Positions 17,379 through 25,640 of a stretch of 56,084 bases of DNA are shown one piece after another. The notes below the pieces were generated by a model, which made no database searches, was not told where the DNA came from, and worked only from the letters and a program-made list of their open reading frames with translations. The stretch's first letter is position 1. Each line of letters starts with the position of its first letter. This stretch comes from Bacteroidales bacterium (lineage in GTDB: Bacteria > Bacteroidota > Bacteroidia > Bacteroidales > UBA932), in contig JAHHQQ010000013.1 of assembly GCA_020026275.1 (NCBI GenBank), positions 1 to 56,084 on the forward strand, read 5' to 3'. Made by a program: the position numbers and the translations under genes.

Positions 17379-19691
17379 CTAAATCATTTCCTTATCGACC
17401 CCTTCAACAGATGCATCATAGGCCACATCCATAGCTTTACGATACTTCTTGTAAATCCTTCTGGACACTTCAATCTCATCAGCGGATGTCTCTATCGGAT
17501 AAGTCTCATTGGACAGAACCCAGTTCCACTCCCAATCCTTGGAACGTTCATCGAAAGCCTTCTGGTCAAACTCATGACCCGATTCCATGGAGGCCGCCAC
17601 ATCTTCAAAGAAATTCTGCCAACGTGGTCTGTAGAAGCCACGCATCAGTCCAGACCAATGTTTGCAGGCATAATCTCGAATACGGCAATCCTTGTTGCCC
17701 CACACAGTAATGAGATCTCGAGCTTCCTTTTCATACAAGGCTTTTTCCTGAGGAGTATCTCCCATTGCTTTTGCATCTTCCAGCCACCTGCCCAAAAGGA
17801 ACTCTGGACGAGAGGAAAGAAGACAATCCATATCACCGATCAAGGACAGAAAATCATCTGATGCGGCACGGAAGCCTTGCAGATCTCCCTTTTCATGACA
17901 AGCAGCCGCTTTCTGCTGAAGAACAGAAGCATAATTGGCCAAATTCTGGCGAGTCACATCCACCAAATCATAACGATATCCATCACTCTTTCCGAAAGCA
18001 TCTGCCCCAGACATCAGAAGATCCCAAGCTTTCACAAGATCTTTGCTGTCATAATGAATATTGGTATTGGTCGTGCCTCCCGGATTCTTCATAAAATTAG
18101 GACGTCCCGTAATAATGGACTCTTGACCTCCATTATTGACCGTATTCTCATACGCTGTCCTGAAAATAATCTTCCAGGCATCCAATACATTCTTGAAACC
18201 AGAAGCATCATTCACTTGACCGCCATAACGATTCTTCAGATAATCTTCCAGAAAAATGTTCACATCAATCGGCTCGTCTCTCCAGACATTCTCCAGCATA
18301 AGAGCATAAATGGCAGGATTCTGTCCGATTCCTTCCATTGAAAGCCCAATGCCCTCCATCTTTCCAGAAGCCGGATCATTCAATGCGGCAGCCGGATCAT
18401 TGGCAACACTCTTCACATTGCCGGACAAAGTGATGTTCTGACCAAAATTCTGAAGCATACACCAGATCCAAGGTTTGCCGAAATAGGCTTCGGTGCGGCT
18501 CCACACTGGGAAACGTTCACTCCACAAATCCAGAATGAGCATCTTGTCATCGGGAACAGCACCCAGCAATGCCTTGATCTGGTCATTCCCCCAAAAATCA
18601 CGGCCATGATGGAACAACCATCCCTGCATGACCCAAACCGCATCAGAATCTACATCATGCATGGCTTTATAGACTTTGGCGCCAATATTGTTCAGATAAA
18701 GCGAATCCTTGAGAGGAGGACGATTCTCATTGAAAGTATCTGCTGTATAGAAATGATTGGTTCCATACATTTTAGCCTGCTCTTCCAGAAACATCTTTCC
18801 AATCGTGTCGAACATCTCCTCATCTGGATCAAGGATAGTCACCGGATCAAAATTCACCCATCTTGTCTGCTTTACCTTCGCATCTGGATATTTCGCAGAA
18901 AAAGTTGGAGGGACATGGCCTGTAAATGCAGGAAGAATCGGTGTCATACCCAAAGATCTTTCAGCAAAAAGAATATTCTTCTGCAACTCTTCATGCTTGT
19001 CCATAAAACTCTGCGGAAGCGGTCCTCCCCAACCATCCAGATTGCCCATCCAGAACCAGTTGAAATGAGCCGGTCCACTGAAGAAACTCTCCAATTCCTC
19101 ATTGGAGAAGCCAAGCTTGTTGTACACACGTTGCCATACAGAATTCTGTCCAGTCACAGCCAGTGGCATGTTCAGTCCGTTGAGTGCCATGAAATCTATT
19201 TCCTGTTGCCAACGATCAAAATCCCACCAACTCATGCTATAATTGAATGTACAATAATTGAGATAATATCTGTACTTGTACGGAGAGGATTTCCTCACAG
19301 TTCCCTCAGGCATCGGCAAAACCTCCGGCAATTCCGTATTCTTTCCACACCAGGTCAGATGCCAGCCGCACTCTGCCTTGAGATAAGCTCCCAAAGCGCT
19401 GGCAACAGAAACACCGTCATTTCCCTCCAATACAATCTTGCCATCCTGAGCATGATAAGAGAACCAGTCCTTTTCATTTTCATTCTGAGGACGGATGATC
19501 ACTTCAAACTCCTCTGCCCGATTATGGGTCACACGTCCGACCAATGCTTCTGCCGCAAGGGTCTGTTCTTCCAGCGTGAAACTGGTCTTGGTTCCATCCA
19601 CTTTCAAACTCCTCTGAGGGGACTCACAAGACAGGAACGATATCATCATCGCCACAACGGGCAAGATCCATCTTTTCATCTTTCTATTCAT
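17379..19691 (-). CDS. GH89 alpha-N-acetylglucosaminidase, first copy
   Basis: 770 residues from the ATG at 19691; a nearby ATG (19679) is possible, and a longer frame to 19760 would overlap the upstream gene. Signal peptide with a lipobox (ISFLSC). Order: small N-terminal alpha/beta domain, then a GH89 barrel with SPYKYRYYLNYCTFNYSMSW, FMALNGLNMPLA, FWMGNLDGWGGPL, the acid/base segment DTFNENRPP and the nucleophile segment LSMEGIGQNP, then a helical C-terminal domain. This is the fold of human NAGLU, which removes terminal alpha-linked GlcNAc. It starts 19 bases after its paralogue. Both catalytic glutamates appear present. As a lipoprotein it may work at the outer membrane. Confidence 0.93.
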   Translation of the reverse strand: MNRKMKRWILPVVAMMISFLSCESPQRSLKVDGTKTSFTLEEQTLAAEALVGRVTHNRAEEFEVIIRPQNENEKDWFSYHAQDGKIVLEGNDGVSVASALGAYLKAECGWHLTWCGKNTELPEVLPMPEGTVRKSSPYKYRYYLNYCTFNYSMSWWDFDRWQQEIDFMALNGLNMPLAVTGQNSVWQRVYNKLGFSNEELESFFSGPAHFNWFWMGNLDGWGGPLPQSFMDKHEELQKNILFAERSLGMTPILPAFTGHVPPTFSAKYPDAKVKQTRWVNFDPVTILDPDEEMFDTIGKMFLEEQAKMYGTNHFYTADTFNENRPPLKDSLYLNNIGAKVYKAMHDVDSDAVWVMQGWLFHHGRDFWGNDQIKALLGAVPDDKMLILDLWSERFPVWSRTEAYFGKPWIWCMLQNFGQNITLSGNVKSVANDPAAALNDPASGKMEGIGLSMEGIGQNPAIYALMLENVWRDEPIDVNIFLEDYLKNRYGGQVNDASGFKNVLDAWKIIFRTAYENTVNNGGQESIITGRPNFMKNPGGTTNTNIHYDSKDLVKAWDLLMSGADAFGKSDGYRYDLVDVTRQNLANYASVLQQKAAACHEKGDLQGFRAASDDFLSLIGDMDCLLSSRPEFLLGRWLEDAKAMGDTPQEKALYEKEARDLITVWGNKDCRIRDYACKHWSGLMRGFYRPRWQNFFEDVAASMESGHEFDQKAFDERSKDWEWNWVLSNETYPIETSADEIEVSRRIYKKYRKAMDVAYDASVEGVDKEMI

Positions 19692-19710
19692 TTTATATAA
19701 ATCCATCAGA

Positions 19711-21849
19711 TTAATTGTACTCTGCCAACAATTGCATAGCAGCGGCAACCGGATCGGCATATTCCTCTACAGAGACTCTCCATGGAGTGGCAATCCACTG
19801 TTCCTCCCATTCGTCCAGCGATTCCGCCTGGTCAGAGAAATAAATCTGCAATCTCGGTATATAGTAATCACCTATCAATCCACTCCAGAAACGGGCGGCA
19901 TAATCTTCTTGCCAGCCACCCCATGTCGTAATGAGACGCTTGGCATTGGCTTCATATGAGTCTTTCAAAACAGGATCGGCACTGGCATTGCGGGCAAAAT
20001 CCACCCATGGCGCCAACCTGTACTCAGGATGAGAAGCCAGCAAACGATCCACCTTGGCAAGAATCTCCACTGTCTGTCCCAACTCTTTCCTGCCCAAAGC
20101 AGTTTTACCAGCAGCCAAAGCTTTCTCATAATGACGGTCTGCCAATTCCGACAACCACAAAGAAACGAATTCAACCACATCATTTCTATATAAAGGAGAA
20201 GCGGAACATTTGTCGGCGAACTTCACGAAATCCATTACCGCTTTTCCAAACTCATCATCCATATTATGCAGGCTTTTACGTCTTTGATCATGGACAACAG
20301 TCTGCCAAGTATAACGAGGATAAGAATACAGATTACGGTATACTGTATTCTGGAGATGTTTCCATACTGCGACCATATCGTCATCACAATAACCATAGCG
20401 AGCCTGACAATAGGTCTCCAACCATTTGTCCAAATCAATGTTCTCATGAGCCCATCCCATGTCGGCGAGCAATTCATACACTACCTCATTATTCTCCAGT
20501 CCTTCCGGTGCGGATCCGAACCCGACCAGATTTTTCCCATACGGAGATTTGAGCGCTTCTACAGAACCGCTGGCATACATGGCCAGATCCCCTGTCGGCA
20601 ATACCTTTCCGCCAAAATTGGGGACATAGGAATAAATCCATTGTTTACCCCAGAAGCCATGCTGGGTTTTCCAGGTCTGTTCTGTATGCCAAACCCATTT
20701 CGGATAATCATTTCCCAAATCGACGATGATCAGACGATCATCAGGCACTCTGGAGAGGAGAGCTTGCATACTTTCCTGATCCCAGAAATCATGTTGATAA
20801 CCAAAAGTCCATCCCTGAGTCACCCAAACAGCATCAGGATTGCCGGCAAGAATAGATTTGCAAATCGCTTCTCCATATTGGGCAAGAAGTTCGTGTTTGC
20901 CCGCCACGTCATCTTTATCAACAGGCAGTTTCATTTCGTTAAAACTGTCTGACAAGTAGTAAGTTGCCTTACCAAATTCTTTTTCCCACTCCTGAATGAA
21001 CATCTTGCCGATTTTCTCGAACCAAGGAGAATCTGGAGAAAGGACACAAGCATTGTTCTCAAGATCGAAGCCCCCCCAAACCAACTGGTTAGCCTGAATC
21101 TCAGGATGCTTCTTCATAAAAGCCGGTGGCACAAAACCAGCGAATGCAGGAGCAACTGGCTCCATACCCAATTCATGCATCTTATCCAGAATCTGATGTT
21201 GCAACTGGATCTGAGCATTGTGCCATTCATCATCAAGAGGCCCGTCCCAAGCATTCAAATTGCCCATACGATGCCATGGAAGATGTGCAGGACCTGTGAA
21301 GAACGCATCCGCTTCTTCTTCAGTCAATCCCAACTGAATCCAGACTCTTTTGGCGATTGCCTCACTGGCAACACTGGCAAGTGGCATATTCACACCATGC
21401 AGAGCCATCCAGTCCAACTCCTGAGACCATCTTTTCCAATCCCAGAATGGGGTGGTATACCCGAAAGTACAAACATTCAAAAAATATCTGAACTTATACG
21501 GTGAAGTGGCTTCTGCCCTGAAGTCAGGCCATTCAGCAGGAATATTGAGATTCTTGCCTCCCCATGTAATCTGAGAGCCACAAGCTTCATGCAGATAGGT
21601 ATTGAAAGCATAGCAAAGTGCAGTGACGGAACTGCCTTTGATAGAAAGCTTACCATCTTCTGCCTCTACCTCATAACAGTCTTTCCCATCTTTCTGCTCC
21701 AACAATGTCAATTTGATATCATCTGTCGTTCCAATGGCCCTTTTGATGACACCTTCTGCCGCCTCTATGCCTGGATCTGTCTGCTGCCCGGAACATCCTG
21801 CAAGCAAGAGTCCCAATGCCACTGAATAAAATGTTTTCAATGCCTTCAT
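19711..21849 (-). CDS. GH89 alpha-N-acetylglucosaminidase, second copy
   Basis: 712 residues, lipobox GLLLAGC. All GH89 landmarks are present: SPYKFRYFLNVCTFGYTTPF, WMALHGVNMPLA, HRMGNLNAWDGPL, acid/base SDSFNEMKLP, nucleophile SAPEGLENNEVVY. It diverges clearly from the tandem copy (HRMGNLNAW against FWMGNLDGW, APEG against SMEG), which suggests different linkages or positions rather than dosage. A hairpin separates it from the upstream lipoprotein gene. Family activity: release of terminal alpha-GlcNAc, as from heparan-type ends, alpha-1,4-GlcNAc-capped mucin or, by inference here, a GPI-type core after N-acetylation. Confidence 0.93.
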   Translation of the reverse strand: MKALKTFYSVALGLLLAGCSGQQTDPGIEAAEGVIKRAIGTTDDIKLTLLEQKDGKDCYEVEAEDGKLSIKGSSVTALCYAFNTYLHEACGSQITWGGKNLNIPAEWPDFRAEATSPYKFRYFLNVCTFGYTTPFWDWKRWSQELDWMALHGVNMPLASVASEAIAKRVWIQLGLTEEEADAFFTGPAHLPWHRMGNLNAWDGPLDDEWHNAQIQLQHQILDKMHELGMEPVAPAFAGFVPPAFMKKHPEIQANQLVWGGFDLENNACVLSPDSPWFEKIGKMFIQEWEKEFGKATYYLSDSFNEMKLPVDKDDVAGKHELLAQYGEAICKSILAGNPDAVWVTQGWTFGYQHDFWDQESMQALLSRVPDDRLIIVDLGNDYPKWVWHTEQTWKTQHGFWGKQWIYSYVPNFGGKVLPTGDLAMYASGSVEALKSPYGKNLVGFGSAPEGLENNEVVYELLADMGWAHENIDLDKWLETYCQARYGYCDDDMVAVWKHLQNTVYRNLYSYPRYTWQTVVHDQRRKSLHNMDDEFGKAVMDFVKFADKCSASPLYRNDVVEFVSLWLSELADRHYEKALAAGKTALGRKELGQTVEILAKVDRLLASHPEYRLAPWVDFARNASADPVLKDSYEANAKRLITTWGGWQEDYAARFWSGLIGDYYIPRLQIYFSDQAESLDEWEEQWIATPWRVSVEEYADPVAAAMQLLAEYN

Positions 21850-21867
21850 GATTAAAATTAAAAATGC

Positions 21868-21891
21868 CAGGTCCGGCGAGCCCCGGACCTG
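21868..21891 (-). terminator. Intra-operon hairpin, probable partial terminator
   Basis: Perfect 9-bp stem (caggtccgg / ccggacctg) with a six-base loop, in the 65-base gap between the 432-residue lipoprotein and the second GH89 gene. On the minus strand the stem is followed by GCATTTTTAATTTTAAT. Because genes on the same strand continue after it, it may tune expression of the susCD-EEP part against the GH89-glycerate part, or end the first transcript. Confidence 0.6.
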
Positions 21892-21914
21892 ACGGATTAT
21901 AAAATTAAAGGATA

Positions 21915-23213
21915 TTACTTGATCTCACACTGAGTCTTGATACCTACATACAACGCTTTGCCAAAGAGATTATTGACTTCCTCTTTATTATCCATTCTCT
22001 GTCCATCTTTACCAGCGACATCTACCCAAGTCTTGGAGAGATCAGGAATCTGTTGGATCTGCATGATGCCGTAATAGTATTTTGAAACATCCTGCCCTTC
22101 TACCGGCCTTTCGCTACGGAAGAGGATATAATCTCCAGCTCTCCATGTCTCATTTGGTGCTGTTTTAGCACTAGGACCGGCATCTACATATTGACGGAGC
22201 AAACCCGTGCCGCCAAATGATGTCAACTCATCCGAACCTTCTTCTACAACAGAATCAAGAGTCGCATTGTCGAGCACTCTCTGGATTTCGCCCAATTCAT
22301 AATAAGCCTTCATCTTCTCAAGATTAGTTTCTGCGGACTTGAGTCTCAAATAAAGGCCATCTACCAATTTATATTCTTCCTCTTTCCAATGGTCAGCACC
22401 TTTCCAAGAACCGCGCACCAGTCTCATCTTGAAACCGGTTTCAGCTGCCTTCTTCATGTTGTGGCCATCCACTTCATACACATCGCACTGACGGCCAATG
22501 GTACCAGCAGACAATCTTGAGATTTCGGTGAAAGCGAAACCTCTCTGACTTCCGATATAAGCAATCTTGTCCGGCTGTTTTGCCGTGTTTTCCAATACAT
22601 TGACAAATGCCATGCTGACATCTTTTCCATCCAAAGGACGAGCTTCTGAAAGAGAAACAATATGTTTCACTTCCTCTCCGACCTTTACACCATGCATCGA
22701 GAAGAAGGATGGTTCATCACAACCAGCTCCAGAGCCGACTGCAGGATAGGTCGCCGCATCATTTTCATGAGTAGCCACCTTAGGAGAAGCCTTCAAGGCA
22801 ACTGGATCAGAAAACCATACGGTACCTTGAGCTTCACCTGTCACCTTGGTAGAAAAATACGTTTTTGCCTGTTTCTTTCCTGCTTCAACCAACACTTCAA
22901 TGTCTGTCATATCCTTGGTATCGGCAAAAAACTGGATCTTGGCCACATTGCCTTCCACTACCGCAATCTGTTTTTCACCAACCAGAGTGTAAGCTTCCAT
23001 ATTCTTCTTGGCACCTGTCATTGACACTCCCGTAATTGCCTCATCAGCAATAATAGTGGCCGTCAATGAAGCAGGCTGGCCGTACTGCAATTCTGCAGGA
23101 ACTTCCATCTGGATTTCTGCTTCCAATTTAGTTTTGTCACTGTTTCCACTCTCTTTGTCACAAGAGACCAATGCCACTGCGGCCGCGGCATTTAGTAATA
23201 ATGTGTTTTTCAT
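21915..23213 (-). CDS. Uncharacterised PUL 2 lipoprotein
   Basis: 432 residues with lipobox ALVSC (Cys18). The first 130 residues resemble an immunoglobulin-like strand series (QYGQPASLTATIIADEAITG, IQFFADTKDMTDIEVLVEAG), the kind of spacer seen in SusE-like surface proteins. The rest (about 140-432) contains mixed alpha/beta sequence with no motif I recognise; aromatic- and charge-rich stretches such as KMRLVRGSWKGADHWKEEEY could bind a ligand. It starts 32 bases after an EEP gene and closes the susCD block. A surface ligand-binding function is likely from position only. Confidence 0.65.
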   Translation of the reverse strand: MKNTLLLNAAAAVALVSCDKESGNSDKTKLEAEIQMEVPAELQYGQPASLTATIIADEAITGVSMTGAKKNMEAYTLVGEKQIAVVEGNVAKIQFFADTKDMTDIEVLVEAGKKQAKTYFSTKVTGEAQGTVWFSDPVALKASPKVATHENDAATYPAVGSGAGCDEPSFFSMHGVKVGEEVKHIVSLSEARPLDGKDVSMAFVNVLENTAKQPDKIAYIGSQRGFAFTEISRLSAGTIGRQCDVYEVDGHNMKKAAETGFKMRLVRGSWKGADHWKEEEYKLVDGLYLRLKSAETNLEKMKAYYELGEIQRVLDNATLDSVVEEGSDELTSFGGTGLLRQYVDAGPSAKTAPNETWRAGDYILFRSERPVEGQDVSKYYYGIMQIQQIPDLSKTWVDVAGKDGQRMDNKEEVNNLFGKALYVGIKTQCEIK

Positions 23214-23245
23214 AATAATAATGTGTTAAGGATAAATTATATGAT

Positions 23246-24007
23246 TTATTTGATTTCAATATAGGAAATGACTGGAAAATGATCAGACAATTTGATGTCT
23301 TTGCAGACTTTTGTCTTGACCAATTCCACATTCTTTTTCGGCTTGCTGTAGATATAGTCAATCTTGATTGTCGGACGATCGGTGTGGAAAGTCTTCTCCC
23401 GGTCTGTAAGATCAGCCCAATCCTTACGGAGAATTGTCATTTCTTCAGAATCCGGTTCTGCATTCATATCGCCGCAAAGAACAATCTGGTTCTTGATTTT
23501 GCGGAGATACTTGTTGATGAATTTCACCTGCTCCACTCTCAATTCAGAAGACTTCACCTCCAGATGAGTGCTGATGAAAGTAACAATGCTCTTGTCCGGC
23601 ATCTCCACATCAGCCAGCAGCATGGCCCTTTGCTCTGTCTTCCCATCATTTGGAAGCAACACTCGCTCAGAACGGATGATCGGGTATTTGCTCAAAAGCC
23701 CTATACCATAATATCCCCCCTTATAATCGATTGTTTTTCCATAAAGGCCGAACATACCAGTTTCATGGGCCAGAACATTTACGAATTTCACTCCATTCTG
23801 TTTTGGAGCGCGCTCCCTGTATGTGTCCCAATCACACTCCTGGAGTGCGACGAAATCAGGTGCCTCTGAAGCAATATAGGCACCAATGCTTTCCATAGAA
23901 GCAAGTTCTCCAAAACGGAGATTATAGCTCATGACCTTGATTGGTTCCCCAGCGTAAGAAGCACAGGAAACCAACAATGCCAACAAGAAGAATTGCAATT
24001 TTTTCAT
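23246..24007 (-). CDS. Secreted endonuclease/exonuclease/phosphatase (EEP) family hydrolase
   Basis: 253 residues with a signal peptide (FFLLALLVSCASYAG; either secreted or lipidated at the Cys). All EEP active-site motifs are present in order: MSYNLRFG (Asn), VALQECDWDTY (Glu), STHLEVKS, CGDMNAEP (Asp, Asn), IDYIYS and LSDHFPV (Asp-His). The superfamily includes DNase I, sphingomyelinases, inositol-phosphate 5-phosphatases and the C-terminal part of yeast Cwh43, all cutting phosphomono- or diesters with divalent metal. Sitting between susD and GH89 genes, it more likely acts on a phosphorylated glycan or glycolipid than on DNA, by inference. Confidence 0.85.
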   Translation of the reverse strand: MKKLQFFLLALLVSCASYAGEPIKVMSYNLRFGELASMESIGAYIASEAPDFVALQECDWDTYRERAPKQNGVKFVNVLAHETGMFGLYGKTIDYKGGYYGIGLLSKYPIIRSERVLLPNDGKTEQRAMLLADVEMPDKSIVTFISTHLEVKSSELRVEQVKFINKYLRKIKNQIVLCGDMNAEPDSEEMTILRKDWADLTDREKTFHTDRPTIKIDYIYSKPKKNVELVKTKVCKDIKLSDHFPVISYIEIK

Positions 24008-24036
24008 TTCTTTTCAAATTATTAGATTAACCACCG

Positions 24037-24846
24037 TCAAATCAACTTTTCAATCGAGATGCAGAAATGACCTGTCTTGCCTGCATCTGCCCGTACCCCA
24101 ATCTTCCGGCACACATACTCCAATGGAGTAGCGACAAACAAATCATATTCCGTCGAAGAACTTCCTGCCAACTCACAACGGCAACCGACCTTTGTCTCAA
24201 AATATTGTTTGAGGTCGTCTGCCAAACCTTTGGCCACAGTCCCGACAATGACCCCGTGTGCATGAATACGGCCATTGACCGATTTAACAATTGCAGAAGC
24301 TTGTTCACTCTTCCGGATTTTGGTTGTATAGAATGTCACTTCCTGCGGTTGCTTGAGCGGAATTCTGATTTCACATCCTGAAATGAAGCCTTCATCGTCA
24401 GCAACAGCTCCATCATAATCGGCAACTGGATAGACAGTCAGAATACCTGTTCCCGGAATATGGTCTGATGTCGTCCTGGAAGTCTGTGCGAAAAAAGGTT
24501 GGCACGAAAGATTCTTGGCCAATTTTACAAGAGGCTGCACCTTTCCCACTTCAAAATTCAAGCAATCTATCATCGTGACAACTGCTTTCTTTCCTTGTGT
24601 ATGCTGAATAAAATGCTGTATTTCCTCCACTGTATGACCTTCCATATACGGATTTTCTCCCAAATCAGTCAGAAAATCGACCTTGAAGACATTCTCTTCC
24701 ACAATGGTGGAAGGTACTTGAGGCTCATTTGAATGGTCATTGCCAGAGGAGTCTGGATTGTCCCCACCTTTCATCTTGCTGCAAGACAGCAGGGCAAGAG
24801 ACAGAACCGATATAGTTACCCCAAAATGTATTGATCTCTTCAACAT
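24037..24846 (-). CDS. Degenerate EEP-like lipoprotein, catalytic residues lost
   Basis: 269 residues, lipobox LALLSC. The C-terminal two thirds align with the neighbouring active paralogue at 24851: GTGILTVYPV with GTAILSRYPF, GVIVGTVAKGLADDLK with GLMVGDFNAEAGSDPIK, EYDLFVATP with QLDFVMAYP, and KTGHFCISIEKL with LSDHCFIVADVVL. At the catalytic positions GDFNA has become GTVAK, the SDH aspartate is Gly, the THL-type strand is TTK, and the glutamate of LQEVD is not conserved. It should therefore be inactive and may bind the same ligand, or regulate its neighbours. It is separated from the two active copies by 29 and 4 bases. Confidence 0.7.
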   Translation of the reverse strand: MLKRSIHFGVTISVLSLALLSCSKMKGGDNPDSSGNDHSNEPQVPSTIVEENVFKVDFLTDLGENPYMEGHTVEEIQHFIQHTQGKKAVVTMIDCLNFEVGKVQPLVKLAKNLSCQPFFAQTSRTTSDHIPGTGILTVYPVADYDGAVADDEGFISGCEIRIPLKQPQEVTFYTTKIRKSEQASAIVKSVNGRIHAHGVIVGTVAKGLADDLKQYFETKVGCRCELAGSSSTEYDLFVATPLEYVCRKIGVRADAGKTGHFCISIEKLI

Positions 24847-24850
24847 ATCA

Positions 24851-25639
24851 TCACTTTTTTAAAACAACATCCGCAACAATGAAACAATGGTCAGAAAGTT
24901 CAGGATGAGCCAGAATGTCAAACTTTTCACATGTCCACTTCCTTTTCGGATAAGCCATCACAAAATCAAGTTGTTTGGCCGGTTTTTCAGCAGGAATGGT
25001 AAATCCGGCTCCCGGAGCCATCTCTTCCCATGTTCTTTTGGCGAGCTTTATCGGGTCACTGCCTGCCTCCGCATTGAAATCACCGACCATCAGACCAGGT
25101 GTGACACTGTCCTTGCCAAAGAAATCTTTATTGATGGCATTGATATTACGAGTCGTATTGGTTGCATTCTGAAGAGCGAGATGGACAGTAATGACCCGTA
25201 CGACAGTACCATCCGGCAATTGGACACAAATCCAGCCACATGCTCTAGGCTCACGTTCTCCGTCCTTTTGAGGAAATACGGTCTTGTAGGACTTGAAGAA
25301 AGGATAACGACTCAAAATTGCTGTACCATATCCATCGTCCGCAGTATAAGAAAAACTCTTGAAGAACTCCGGGAACATACCTGTCTGAAGTGCGACCTCA
25401 TTCAACCAATCCCGATGGCCATTTCTAAAAGTCTTGTAATCTACCTCCTGCAAACAGACCACATCCGGATCATATTTTCCAATCAACTCGGCATAAGGGT
25501 CTGCCTTATAGCCAGCCCTTTCACCTCCGAGCCGGATATTCATGGACATTACTCTCAATTTGACAGTATCCTGTGCCTGGGCACAGATACTGCCAAGAGA
25601 GAGAACAACAAGACATATCAATTGTACAATACTCTTCAT
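24851..25639 (-). CDS. Secreted EEP-family hydrolase, second active copy
   Basis: 262 residues with a Sec signal peptide (LICLVVLSLGSICAQAQ), predicted periplasmic or secreted. Active-site motifs are complete: MSMNIRLGG, VCLQEVDYKTF, TVHLALQ, VGDFNAEAG, LDFVMAYP, LSDHCFIV. It starts one base after the susD stop (TAGTATG), so translation is probably coupled. It is a metal-dependent phosphoesterase of the DNase I fold. Together with the other copies it suggests that phosphate removal or phosphodiester cleavage is central to this locus. Confidence 0.86.
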   Translation of the reverse strand: MKSIVQLICLVVLSLGSICAQAQDTVKLRVMSMNIRLGGERAGYKADPYAELIGKYDPDVVCLQEVDYKTFRNGHRDWLNEVALQTGMFPEFFKSFSYTADDGYGTAILSRYPFFKSYKTVFPQKDGEREPRACGWICVQLPDGTVVRVITVHLALQNATNTTRNINAINKDFFGKDSVTPGLMVGDFNAEAGSDPIKLAKRTWEEMAPGAGFTIPAEKPAKQLDFVMAYPKRKWTCEKFDILAHPELSDHCFIVADVVLKK

Positions 25640-25640
25640 A

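Noticed and set aside
18606..19700. Long plus-strand open frame (364 codons) opposite the first GH89 gene
   Set aside because: Low-complexity antisense shadow without a recognisable domain; the opposite frame has full GH89 motifs.
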